A stretch of 34,785 nt of DNA from Gammaproteobacteria bacterium (GTDB lineage: Bacteria > Pseudomonadota > Gammaproteobacteria > Pseudomonadales > Azotimanducaceae), in assembly GCA_009839405.1 (NCBI GenBank), contig VXPR01000550.1, positions 1 to 34,785 of the forward strand. Reading direction: 5' to 3'. The notes below the pieces were generated by a model. It was not told the origin of the DNA. It searched no databases and saw nothing but the letters and a program-made list of their open reading frames with translations. The first letter of the stretch is position 1. Each line of letters opens with the position of its first letter. This document shows, piece by piece, positions 1 to 7,471 of this stretch. Made by a program: the position numbers and the translations under genes.

Positions 1-59
1 CGCAGGGGTAGCCCGCGTCGTTGACTCACAGGGTGGGCCCGGGTCAGGGGACGACGGGC

Positions 60-341
60 CTAGGGCAACACCTCCACGCCATGCCAAAACGCGACCCGGT
101 CTAGAATCTCGGCGGCGGCGTCCTTCGGCGCGGGGTAGTACCAGGCCGCATCGGCGTTGGTCTCGCCGTCCACGACCACGTTGTAGTAGCTCGCGGTGCC
201 CTTCCACGGGCAGAACGTCTCGGTGTCGCTCGTCGTCAGGAACTCGTCGGCCACCGATGAACGCGGGAAGTAGTGATTGCCCTCCACCACCACCGTGTCG
301 TCGCTCTCGGCGATGGTCGTGCCGTTCCAAGTTGCCTTCAT
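60..341 (-). CDS. DUF427 family protein
   Basis: A 93-residue protein that fits the small single-domain DUF427 family. Visible hallmarks are the N-terminal K-A-x-W-N-G start, the VVVEGNHYFP strand, the F-C-P-W-K-G-T-A-S-Y-Y core at about residues 43-53, and the A-W-Y-Y-P-A-P segment near residue 66. DUF427 proteins have no settled biochemical role. A good ribosome binding site (AAGGAG, 7 bases before ATG) supports the start. It lies 31 bases downstream of the degenerate SDR and is probably the last gene of that run. No signal peptide or membrane segment is visible, so it should be cytoplasmic. Family assignment is confident; function is unknown. Confidence 0.88.
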   Translation of the reverse strand: MKATWNGTTIAESDDTVVVEGNHYFPRSSVADEFLTTSDTETFCPWKGTASYYNVVVDGETNADAAWYYPAPKDAAAEILDRVAFWHGVEVLP

Positions 342-372
342 GCTCTCGCTCCTTGCCTGGGGACTCGTGTGT

Positions 373-1011
373 TCAAAGATGCGCGGTCAAACCGCCATCG
401 GCCGTGAATATCTGCCCGGTCACGAAGCCGGCGCCGCTGCCGGACAGCCAGACGGCCAGCGGGCCGATCTCGGCGGCAGCCCCGGCGCGCTTGAGGATGG
501 TGAAGCGCACTGCGCGAGCGGCTTCCGGATCGGTCGGATCGATGCGGTCGTCCATCCAGTCCATCCAGCCAAGGGCGATGCCGTTGACCGAGATGCCCGC
601 CGGTGCGAACTCCTGCGCAGCGGCACGGATGAAGTTATGCACCGCGCCTTGTGCTGCGGCATAGGCGGTGCAGTTGGCGAGACCCCGTTCGCCAAGGACG
701 CTGGTGACGATGACGATGCGCCCCGGATTGCGGATGACGCCCCGGGCCGCGCGAACAGCGGCAAACACCTCGCCGAAGTTGGTCGCCATCACCTTGCCGA
801 GTGCCTGATCGTCCACATCCGCAATGGGCTGCGCCTCGAACGCATCCCGAGCGATGGCGAGCACGTCGAAGGGCTCAGCCGCCGGATCGATGCGATCGAC
901 CTCGACCACCTCTGCACCCGCTTCCCGATAGGCATCGGCAATGGCACCGCCGGCGGGCGACCCGGCACCGAGCAACAGTGCCCGGCAACCATCGAGCTCG
1001 AAGTGGTCCAT
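373..1011 (-). CDS. Degenerate short-chain dehydrogenase/reductase, active-site Lys replaced
   Basis: A 212-residue SDR-fold protein, shorter than the usual 245-260. The C-terminal half is typical, including the G-F-V-T-G-Q-I-F-T-A-D-G-G motif near the end. The catalytic region keeps Ser104 and Tyr117 at normal spacing, but the Lys of YxxxK is Gln121 (Y-A-A-A-Q). The cofactor loop reads G-A-G-S-P-A-G-G rather than TGxxxGxG, and the NAG segment is missing. The frame opens further upstream, but that extension is antisense-like; ATG at 1011 overlaps the stop of the preceding SDR as TGATG and gives the family N-terminus. It is probably inactive or altered, and may act as a partner subunit of the intact SDR. 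That role is inference. Confidence 0.82.
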   Translation of the reverse strand: MDHFELDGCRALLLGAGSPAGGAIADAYREAGAEVVEVDRIDPAAEPFDVLAIARDAFEAQPIADVDDQALGKVMATNFGEVFAAVRAARGVIRNPGRIVIVTSVLGERGLANCTAYAAAQGAVHNFIRAAAQEFAPAGISVNGIALGWMDWMDDRIDPTDPEAARAVRFTILKRAGAAAEIGPLAVWLSGSGAGFVTGQIFTADGGLTAHL

Positions 1012-1835
1012 CAGCCCGCCCCCTCCGCCTCGCCAGCGTGCTCCGGCACAAACCCGGTGGGGCCGATGCCGCCGGCAAGGCCGCCACCGTCGATGATGAA
1101 CATCTGCCCAGTGACGTAGCGCGATGCATCGGAGGCGAGATACACGGCCAGCGGGCCCAGTTCCCACCACTCGCCGATGCGCCGCACCGGAATCCGCGCC
1201 CCACGCTGCTTTCGCGTCGCGGCTTCGCGCTCATCTCTGGCCGGCTGCTGGGCGACGAAGCCCGGCACGATGACGTTCACGCGGATGCCTTCGGGACCGA
1301 GCATCGTCGCCATGCTCTTGGTGAGGCTGATCTGGCCGCCCTTGGCGGTGGGGTAGGCAAACGAGCGATTGCCCCGGAGAGCCGTGCCGGAGGACGTGTT
1401 GATGATGACCCCGCCCTCGCCCCGCTCCACCATGTAGCGTGCCGCCGCGCGACCGCAGTAGAAGTTGCTCTTGAGATTGGTTGCGAGCACCGTCTCGAAG
1501 GCGTCGTCCGGATACTCCCAGAACGGCCAGTCGCCCTGTACGCCGCCACCGCCGGCGTTGGCAACCATGATGTCGATGGCACCGAACTCGCGCACGCAGG
1601 CCGCGACCATGGCGTCCACTTGGGCAGAACTCGTCACATCCGCTGTATGCGCCAGCGCATTGCCGCCTTCGCGGCGGATCTCGGCAACCGCTTCGTCCAC
1701 CTGTGCCTGCGTCCGTGCTGCGACAAGGACGTTGGCGCCGGCCTTGGCGAGCGCCTTCGCCATCGCCCGGCCGAGCCCGCGCCCGCCGCCGGTGACGACG
1801 GCAGAACGGCCATCGAGCCTTAGGTCTTCAAGCAT
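1011..1835 (-). CDS. SDR family NAD(P)-dependent oxidoreductase
   Basis: A classical short-chain dehydrogenase of 274 residues. The Rossmann motif T-G-G-G-R-G-L-G is at 15-22, N-A-G-G at 93-96, the catalytic Ser at 148-149, Tyr161 and Lys165 (Y-P-T-A-K), and the closing Y-V-T-G-Q-M-F-I-I-D-G-G motif near 250. It should oxidise or reduce a hydroxyl/keto group with NAD(P); the substrate cannot be read from sequence. The frame extends 13 codons upstream, but M-L-E-D-L-R-L-D-G is the conventional N-terminus, so I use 1835. It is coupled to the degenerate SDR by a one-base stop/start overlap. The roughly 25-residue tail after the D-G-G motif is longer than in most relatives. Confidence 0.93.
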   Translation of the reverse strand: MLEDLRLDGRSAVVTGGGRGLGRAMAKALAKAGANVLVAARTQAQVDEAVAEIRREGGNALAHTADVTSSAQVDAMVAACVREFGAIDIMVANAGGGGVQGDWPFWEYPDDAFETVLATNLKSNFYCGRAAARYMVERGEGGVIINTSSGTALRGNRSFAYPTAKGGQISLTKSMATMLGPEGIRVNVIVPGFVAQQPARDEREAATRKQRGARIPVRRIGEWWELGPLAVYLASDASRYVTGQMFIIDGGGLAGGIGPTGFVPEHAGEAEGAG

Positions 1836-1907
1836 GCACTTTCCCCTCGCCCCGGTCCGTACTCGCGCCCGCAAGCCTACCCCAAGGCTCTTTCGAGCAG
1901 CCGCCCG

Positions 1908-2678
1908 TCAGTCCGTCAGGTCCGCGAACACCGGCGCGTGGTCCGAGGCGATGTGGCCGTCTTTCTTCTTGCGATACTCGCGGTCGATCTCGACGTGGGT
2001 TACGCGGCCGGCGACGTTCGCACCGCCGAGAAGCATGTCGATGCGCAGCCCCATGCCGCGATGGAATGCACCACCGCGGTAGTCCCACCACGAGAATGCC
2101 TGGGTGTCCGGGTGAAGCTGGCGATAGAGGTCGGTGAAGCCAAGCTCCAGAAGCGCCCCATAGCGCGACCGTTCTTCCTCCGTGCAGAAGATGGTGCCGT
2201 CGGCGGCCTCGCCGCGCCAGCAGTCGGCGGGTTCGGGCACGATGTTGAAATCGCCACAGAGCACGGAATCCGCACCTACACCGCCGTCCAGGAACTCGCC
2301 GAGGCTGCCGAACCAATCGAGCTTCATGGGGAAGTCGGCGTGCTCCAGAGTCTTGCCGTTGGGACAATAGACTGTAGTGAAGTCGATGCCGCCCACCCGC
2401 GCCCGCAGCAAACGGGCGCCATCGTCGTCGCGCCCCGGCAAGCCGGCGGTCGTCAAGTCGGCGTCCTCGCGACTGACGATGGCGACGCCGTTCCAGCCTT
2501 TCTGGCCGTGGTTCAGCACCTTGTAGCCGAGTTCTGCCAGCTCTTCGTGGGGAAAGTCGTCGTCGGACGCCTTGGTCTCCTGCATTCCTACGACATCCGG
2601 CTGGCGAGCCCTCAGCCAGTGCAGCACGAACTCGAGCCGTGCGCGCAAACCGTTCACGTTCCAGGTGGCGATGCGCAT
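1908..2678 (-). CDS. xthA: Exodeoxyribonuclease III
   Basis: A 256-residue member of the exonuclease III / AP endonuclease family, which cuts DNA at abasic sites and removes 3' blocking groups in base excision repair. The diagnostic motifs are in order: M-R-I-A-T-W-N-V-N-G-L-R at the start, Q-E-T-K with the metal-binding Glu near 35, Y-C-P-N-G-K, C-G-D-F-N-I-V-P near 143, W-W-D-Y-R near 193 and the catalytic S-D-H-A-P-V near 245. Length matches bacterial XthA. It starts four bases after the stop of the enolase-superfamily gene, so the two are probably cotranscribed although unrelated in function. Confidence 0.95.
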   Translation of the reverse strand: MRIATWNVNGLRARLEFVLHWLRARQPDVVGMQETKASDDDFPHEELAELGYKVLNHGQKGWNGVAIVSREDADLTTAGLPGRDDDGARLLRARVGGIDFTTVYCPNGKTLEHADFPMKLDWFGSLGEFLDGGVGADSVLCGDFNIVPEPADCWRGEAADGTIFCTEEERSRYGALLELGFTDLYRQLHPDTQAFSWWDYRGGAFHRGMGLRIDMLLGGANVAGRVTHVEIDREYRKKKDGHIASDHAPVFADLTD

Positions 2679-2682
2679 GGCG

Positions 2683-3780
2683 TCAGTCCGACTCCGGCGT
2701 GAGGTCGGGATTCAGTTCCAGACCAAGTCCGGGACGATCGGGCAGGCGGATGATGCCGCCGTCCGGAATGATGGGCTCGGCGAAGAGATCAGCCACGGCC
2801 TCCGCTGGCCCCGTGAATTCCTCGGAAAACTCGTGCGGCCGCACGGCGTTGCGAACGGTCGCATAGGCATGAAGGCTCGCCACCAGATTCGCCCCCACGT
2901 TTGGGCTGTGCGGCATCACCACCTTGTTCGCGGCCACGCACATCTCATAGGTGCGCAGCATTTCCGAGATGCCGCCGACGTTGAGCACATCCGGCTGCAC
3001 GATGTCTGGATTGCCGAGCAGGATCATGTCGCGGATGCGCCAAGCGGAGGTCTCCTGTTCACCGGAAGAGACCGCGCAGTCGAGCGCATCCACCACTTGC
3101 TTCAGCCCCGCAAGGTCGTATTGCGGCAGCGGCTCCTCGAAGTGGGCAATGCCAATTTGCTCGAAGCGCCGCCCCTGCTCGATGGCGGTGGGAACGGAAT
3201 AGCCGTTGTTGGCGTCGAAGGAGAGCGGCACCTCGTCAGGCAGCCACTCCCGGCACGCCTCGAAGAGGGCAAAGTCCTTGCGCGGGTCGGAGTCCTGCCG
3301 GTAGTCGCGCCAGTCCATGCGAATCTTGAACGCCCGGAAGCCGCGCTCGTAGCCCTCCTGCACTTCCGCGAGCATTTCCTGCGGCGACTTGTGCCAGCCG
3401 TTGCCGCGACTCCAGTAAAGCGGAATCTCGGTGCGGAACGCGCCGCCGAGCACCGCATACAGCGGCAGCCCCGCGGCCTTGCCGGTGATGTCCCACAGCG
3501 CCACGTCCACGGCCCCCACCACTTGCGACGGCAACCGCGTCGCCCGCTGACCATCGCCGAGCGCGAGGATTTCGCGGATCACCCGAGGCTGGCACGGATC
3601 CATCCCGACGATGAGCGGCTTCACCACCTCGTCGAGGAACACCTGCATGAGCCGCTGGCTCCGGCCTGCCTCAGAGATGCCGGAAACCCCTTCATCGGTA
3701 TCCACGCGCAGAAACAGCCGGCTCCGGCCCGGATCCTTCGGCAGCCTGAGCCGCACCAGCACCACATCCGTGATCTTCAT
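2683..3780 (-). CDS. Mandelate racemase/muconate lactonizing (enolase superfamily) enzyme
   Basis: A 365-residue enolase-superfamily protein with an N-terminal capping domain and a C-terminal barrel. Candidate active-site residues are K152-I-R154, metal ligands D189 (S-F-D-A-N-N-G-Y), E215 (F-E-E-P-L-P) and E241 (S-G-E-Q-E), and a D264/H291 dyad (Q-P-D-V-L-N and M-P-H-S-P-N). This pattern points to the mandelate racemase subgroup, whose members racemise or dehydrate acid sugars and related carboxylates via Mg2+-stabilised enolates. The substrate is not predictable. The start is ATG at 3780, four bases after GAGGGG; a GTG twelve bases upstream is less likely. It heads the minus-strand run that ends with DUF427. 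Confidence 0.9.
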   Translation of the reverse strand: MKITDVVLVRLRLPKDPGRSRLFLRVDTDEGVSGISEAGRSQRLMQVFLDEVVKPLIVGMDPCQPRVIREILALGDGQRATRLPSQVVGAVDVALWDITGKAAGLPLYAVLGGAFRTEIPLYWSRGNGWHKSPQEMLAEVQEGYERGFRAFKIRMDWRDYRQDSDPRKDFALFEACREWLPDEVPLSFDANNGYSVPTAIEQGRRFEQIGIAHFEEPLPQYDLAGLKQVVDALDCAVSSGEQETSAWRIRDMILLGNPDIVQPDVLNVGGISEMLRTYEMCVAANKVVMPHSPNVGANLVASLHAYATVRNAVRPHEFSEEFTGPAEAVADLFAEPIIPDGGIIRLPDRPGLGLELNPDLTPESD

Positions 3781-3792
3781 CGAACCCCTCAC

Positions 3793-4036
3793 TCTCGGAT
3801 CGCATCAGCGTAGCACCGACGGCCCCAAAGCGGGGATCGAACAAGCCAAGCCGGATGGCTCTTTGTGAAGTACGAGCATCGCGATACCCAAAAGAGACGG
3901 CTGTGCCTATTTAAAGTCTATTCCACGACACGAAATCATGCTTTTAGGGTAAAAAGACGACTAAACGCCTATTGCATGAAATACATTGCGTCGTGACGAT
4001 GATCGACGTATCCAATCTCGCCGACAGGAGAAGCCA
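3793..4036. other. Intergenic AT-richer leader of the XRE cassette
   Basis: A stretch of about 244 bases with no credible gene, between divergently transcribed genes. The part from roughly 3880 to 3990 is clearly richer in A and T than its surroundings. It should carry promoters for both directions, but I find no -35/-10 pair good enough to call. A short CGTCG-N10-CGACG dyad at 3989-4008 could be an autoregulatory operator for the XRE protein; this is weak. Confidence 0.4.
4024..4030 (+). promoter_or_regulatory. Ribosome binding site of the XRE gene
   Basis: ACAGGAG lies six bases before the ATG at 4037. It favours that ATG over the upstream in-frame start at 3986, whose extra 17 codons would lie in AT-richer leader sequence and do not resemble protein. 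Confidence 0.7.
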
Positions 4037-4990
4037 ATGACCGACCAGAGCACGGATTTGGATCCCCAAGCCCTCAAAGCGGCACGACAACGTCGAGGAA
4101 TGACTCAGGAGCAGCTAGCCCAAAGGATCGAATGCACCAAGGACACGGTCAGCCGGTGGGAGCGCGGGGTCGCAAAGGTACGTCCGCGGTTCCGTAACCG
4201 CCTGTGCGATGCCCTTTCCGTTGCGTGGAGCAAGCTCTCGAAGGCACCAGCAGAGAGCGATGAAGCCAGGGACAGGCTGTTCGGGCGGGTCCCGATCCGC
4301 GCGAGTATCCGGACACACGGGCGCACTGCGCTCAAGCTCGTGGCTCTCCGCTACGGAATCCCGGAACACCAGGTCCTTGAACTCGCGCCGCTGCTCTTTT
4401 TCGTGCTAGCCGAGCGCAGCCTGATGGCGCGGTCGCAGCGACTGAGCGAAATCGAATCTGCCTTCGAAGAGCTCGACGCCAACGTGTCGAAGAGTCTCGC
4501 CCACCTTGGACCCGTGGTTATGGCTCGAAGCATCTCGGCAGACGACGCCCTCACGAACGAGGAAAAGTCTGTCAGCCAACGGGACGTCTTCGGCCACTTG
4601 ATCGATTGGACCGCCCAAGATGAAGGGCCCTTCGTCTATTTCATCCGAGAGCTGACGGAAGACCTGCCCGACGGCTTGGAAAAGCTGGAATCGTACGACG
4701 GCACGACCGTCGACGATTACCGGTTTGCTGGCGAAAACCTCCGGCAACTCGTTGGAGAAGGCACAAATGCAACTCCAGATGAGTTGGTCGAGCAAATCTG
4801 GCGCGGTGACCTCGACCTTGGGGAGTGCATCGGCAAGAAGGCCCGCCTAAGCGAAGAGGACTACCACCACTGGCTGGATGGTGCCAGCAACGAAGCCGCC
4901 GCCGAGAGTCGGCGTCGGTGGCAAGAGCACCTCGACCTGTTTATCGATTCAGCCTCTAGCGGCGAGGACCAAAACGAGGGGCAGTCGTGA
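4037..4990 (+). CDS. XRE-type helix-turn-helix regulator with a long C-terminal domain
   Basis: A 317-residue protein. Residues 11-60 form a Cro/CI-type helix-turn-helix (R-R-G-M-T-Q-E-Q-L-A-Q-R-I, then T-V-S-R-W-E-R-G), so it should bind DNA. The rest, about 250 residues, is not a domain I can name. A helical block at 94-140 (T-A-L-K-L-V-A-L-R-Y-G-I-P, then E-L-A-P-L-L-F-F-V-L-A-E-R-S-L) resembles uncharacterised regulator-like proteins, and the C-terminal third is acidic. It is the first gene of a three-gene cassette; its stop overlaps the GTG of the next gene as GTGA. Base composition is less GC-rich than flanking genes, suggesting transfer. It could be an autoregulator of the cassette or sense a signal through its C-terminus; both are inference. 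Confidence 0.82.
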   Translation: MTDQSTDLDPQALKAARQRRGMTQEQLAQRIECTKDTVSRWERGVAKVRPRFRNRLCDALSVAWSKLSKAPAESDEARDRLFGRVPIRASIRTHGRTALKLVALRYGIPEHQVLELAPLLFFVLAERSLMARSQRLSEIESAFEELDANVSKSLAHLGPVVMARSISADDALTNEEKSVSQRDVFGHLIDWTAQDEGPFVYFIRELTEDLPDGLEKLESYDGTTVDDYRFAGENLRQLVGEGTNATPDELVEQIWRGDLDLGECIGKKARLSEEDYHHWLDGASNEAAAESRRRWQEHLDLFIDSASSGEDQNEGQS

Positions 4991-5361
4991 GTGGCTTGGC
5001 GATCACGCGGCACGGCGCGGCTCGCATGGCACAGCGCGGAGTTCGAAAGCGCGACTTGGACTTGCTCTTGGCCTATGGCACGGACATCGGTTCTGACCGG
5101 ATCATGCTCAGGCGTCGGGAGGCGGCAAGGGCCATACGGGAACTAAAGGGCAGAGGTAGCAACGGCCATACAGAACCAGCGGTGTGGAAGTTGGTCGCTG
5201 CGGTCGAGCGGCTGGTTGGTAAGGTGATCGTCGTCGCGGACGGAGCTCTCATCACGACCTACCACCAGACGGTTCGATTCCACTCACGCCGGAGGCGGAC
5301 GAGCCAACCTATCAGTCGAAAGTTGGGCGATGCCCCAAAAGGACCTCCATTCTCCAAATGA
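4987..5361 (+). CDS. DUF4258-like small protein
   Basis: A 124-residue basic protein beginning at GTG, overlapping the preceding stop (GTGA). The N-terminus has the pattern R-H-G-A-A-R-M-A-Q-R-G-V, followed by D-L-L-L-A-Y-G-T, and later G-K-V-I-V-V-A-D-G-A-L-I-T-T-Y-H. This HxxxRMxxRG start with a C-terminal V-V-x-x-G-x-x-I-T strand is characteristic of DUF4258-like proteins, whose biochemical role is not established. The arginine-rich tail (H-S-R-R-R-R-T) could bind nucleic acid. Tight coupling between a DNA-binding regulator and a membrane protein suggests the three work together. A toxin-like role is possible, since the arrangement resembles regulator/toxin pairs, but no catalytic signature proves it. 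Confidence 0.72.
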   Translation: MSGLAITRHGAARMAQRGVRKRDLDLLLAYGTDIGSDRIMLRRREAARAIRELKGRGSNGHTEPAVWKLVAAVERLVGKVIVVADGALITTYHQTVRFHSRRRRTSQPISRKLGDAPKGPPFSK

Positions 5362-5912
5362 ACGACGACAAAATCAGACCATCACAGTCCGAAAGGGACA
5401 TGGCGAGGGGCGCGCAACTGGTGGCCACTGGAATTGCAAGAGCCATGCGTGGGACACGTCCCGTAGCGAAGTCGAAAATGCGGAAAACCGGTGAGCCGCC
5501 ACCGAAATCAAGGCTCGACAGGTTCATCGGTCGGTGGCTTTGTCGGGTGTCCCTTGGTGCCCTAGCTTGGGCCGTATGGGATGTCTATGGCGGTGGAGCG
5601 TTCACCCTCTGCGTCGCCGTTTACTCAGCCTTCGAGTTCTTGCTCTGGAGGGGCCGTCGCGTGAGAGTGAAAGTGCAACGCGCCGGCGCGGCGCATATTC
5701 TCTCGCAGGGCAAATGCCCGTCCTGCGGAGTTGCACGCTCAGGACTGCCGAAAGGCCAGTTCGACGCGTGCGGCAACTGCGGAACATTCCTCGAAGGTAC
5801 CGGGTTGGGCTTGCGCCTTATGTCGGTTGAAACATGGCGGGACCTGCCGTTCGGACGGCAAGCGAAGCTATTGAAGAGGGCCGACGCTGCTACAAATGCC
5901 GTGCGACGTTAA
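5358..5912 (+). CDS. Putative zinc-ribbon membrane protein of the XRE cassette
   Basis: A 184-residue protein I do not recognise. A basic N-terminal segment (1-55) is followed by a hydrophobic stretch at about 64-96 (C-R-V-S-L-G-A-L-A-W-A-V-W, then F-T-L-C-V-A-V-Y-S-A-F-E-F-L-L-W) that could form one or two membrane helices. Then comes a treble-cysteine-pair element, C-P-S-C-G near 119 and C-G-N-C-G near 137, typical of a zinc ribbon. The C-terminus contains E-T-W-R-D-L-P-F. The ATG overlaps the preceding stop as ATGA, so all three cassette genes are translationally coupled. The zinc ribbon probably faces the cytoplasm; topology is inferred, not shown. Confidence 0.68.
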   Translation: MNDDKIRPSQSERDMARGAQLVATGIARAMRGTRPVAKSKMRKTGEPPPKSRLDRFIGRWLCRVSLGALAWAVWDVYGGGAFTLCVAVYSAFEFLLWRGRRVRVKVQRAGAAHILSQGKCPSCGVARSGLPKGQFDACGNCGTFLEGTGLGLRLMSVETWRDLPFGRQAKLLKRADAATNAVRR

Positions 5913-6128
5913 CGCGCGCCGCGCAAATCCAAGGGTGAAACCATCTCGTTCCCTTATCGTCCACAGGTCGGGGCAGCGTCCGATCCGCTTTCGTTCTGGG
6001 CGGTCGCCTGCCGGCAGGCCACGCCCCGACTAACCATTTGGAGAATGCCGTGGTCGTTGCTGGGCGAAATGAACTTTGGAATGCTGCTTCGTCCAAGGTG
6101 CGTCCTTGCACCACGGTCGCCCGTCCGC
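5913..6128. other. Intergenic region after the XRE cassette
   Basis: About 216 bases between the stops of two convergent genes. No convincing open frame or RNA gene is visible. It holds one perfect 14-base palindrome (annotated separately) and, at 6035-6047, a 13-base inverse copy of the sequence around the start codon of the zinc-ribbon gene (5348-5360). Confidence 0.4.
6006..6019. repeat. Perfect 14-base palindrome GCCTGCCGGCAGGC
   Basis: The sequence reads identically on both strands. It lies between convergent genes, where it could act as a protein-binding site or as part of a transcription end signal, but no run of T follows in either direction, so a standard intrinsic terminator is not supported. 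Confidence 0.45.
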
Positions 6129-7364
6129 CTAACGGGGAACCGCTTGCGGATCGTCCCGAAGCCGCACCGTAAGGCGATGTTCCTCCGCCATAAACTCAGG
6201 CTCCGTGCCGTTATGGGCAAGCATGCCTGGGACCACTTTGTTGCGGATGCCCATGCCTCGTGCATCCACGTAGCCGTAGTCGCGCATCACGTTCATGAGG
6301 GTTTGGTTGCGGGCATAGCGGACTCCTGCTCGCATTCGTTCGACCGTGATCGTGTTGGGTAGGCTGCCAGGACTTTCGATTTCCAGGCGGTCGGGGAACG
6401 CGTTCAGGGTGATATCGGTGCCGCGGATGCTGTAGTCCCGATGCGCAAGTGCATTGGCGATGCACTCGCGCACCACCGCCTCCGGGAACGGCCAGCGATC
6501 GACGCGGCGCATGCCGTCAAGGCGGGCCGTCGGCGTGGTGTTCAGGCGCACGAAATCCCAGGCCTTGTCCACCAGTGACGGATCGAGGAGGTAGCCGTCG
6601 ATGCCGACCAAGGGGACGATCGGGCCATGCAGGTCCTGGTCGGCGCGGGTGGCGTAGTCCGGCGCAAGCGATGGATAGCAGATCGCTCGAATCCCGGACT
6701 GCGGCAGAAACCGCCTTGGACGGGTGCCGAACAGCAACATCCCATCCACGGTGGCAACCAGTCCCTCTGGCGTTTGTGTAACGAACTCCAAATTGTGGAG
6801 CAAAGTTCCCCACTCGTTCGTATCGTCGTCATCCGGCGCACTGCCGCCAAGTACGCGGGTGAGATAGTCGCGTAGCCGGCGCAAGTCCAGTTCCTCGACG
6901 CCGGCACCGGGAACGGGCTTTACGCCGTAGTTCAGCCGACCCGCGCTTTGGTACATCCGTTCGAGCTCTTCGCTGCTCGCCTCCCGAGAGGTGCTGCCGA
7001 CGCGTACGTAGTACGTCCTGCGCTTGTTGTGAACGCGGGCATAGGGCTTGTCCGGCCCCACGCTGACCCGCACCGCCAGCACATCGCTCCCCGGCTCCGC
7101 ATTCCGCACCCAGTGCAGCGACGGGATCACCGGCGGGTCGATCTTGGCGCGGCAAAGCTCTACCACCCACTCTTCCAGGCGCGGCCGTTGTGCGCCGACG
7201 ATTCGGCCGCCGTCGTCCACGCCCAGCAACACCGTGCCGCCCATGTGGTTCAGAAACGCCGTGACTTCCCGCGCGAGATCAAAGTTCGTCACCTCATCGC
7301 GCTTGAATTCGAGACCGGAGTCCTCCCCGTCTCGGATCAGTTGCTGGAGCTCGTATGGCGTCAT
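6129..7364 (-). CDS. AlbA_2/Schlafen-type ATP-binding regulator
   Basis: A 411-residue protein of the RecG-like/Schlafen AlbA_2 group. The N-terminal AlbA_2 domain shows E-x-x-x-L-E-F-K-R near 14-22 and F-L-N-H-M-G-G-T-V-L-L-G-V-D-D-x-G-x-I-V-G at 37-57. The C-terminal GHKL-like domain begins at about residue 300 (E-C-I-A-N-A-L-A-H-R-D-Y-S), with the conserved G-x-L-P and G-x-G-I-R-N segments after it. Such proteins are generally annotated as DNA-binding or putative transcriptional regulators. The frame opens 35 codons earlier, but M-T-P-Y-E-L-Q-Q-L-I is the family N-terminus. It is divergent from the PhyH gene at 7472. Such proteins also occur in defence and mobile islands, which is noteworthy beside the XRE cassette. 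Confidence 0.9.
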   Translation of the reverse strand: MTPYELQQLIRDGEDSGLEFKRDEVTNFDLAREVTAFLNHMGGTVLLGVDDGGRIVGAQRPRLEEWVVELCRAKIDPPVIPSLHWVRNAEPGSDVLAVRVSVGPDKPYARVHNKRRTYYVRVGSTSREASSEELERMYQSAGRLNYGVKPVPGAGVEELDLRRLRDYLTRVLGGSAPDDDDTNEWGTLLHNLEFVTQTPEGLVATVDGMLLFGTRPRRFLPQSGIRAICYPSLAPDYATRADQDLHGPIVPLVGIDGYLLDPSLVDKAWDFVRLNTTPTARLDGMRRVDRWPFPEAVVRECIANALAHRDYSIRGTDITLNAFPDRLEIESPGSLPNTITVERMRAGVRYARNQTLMNVMRDYGYVDARGMGIRNKVVPGMLAHNGTEPEFMAEEHRLTVRLRDDPQAVPR

Positions 7365-7471
7365 CTGCGTCCTCTTACGTCGCCGCGAATTATGCGACAG
7401 GCCACCCATCCAGTGGACGGCACACCGTGTACGCTGCATGATCGGGCGTTCGCCAACACGGAACAGCACCC

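Noticed and set aside
3972..4003. Sigma-70 promoter for the XRE cassette
   Set aside because: TTGCAT is an acceptable -35, but no -10 with a good match lies at 16-18 bases.
7049..7065. Further REP-like copy (GGGCTTGTCCGGCCCC)
   Set aside because: It lies within the AlbA_2 coding sequence and does not form the same stem, so it is likely coincidental.
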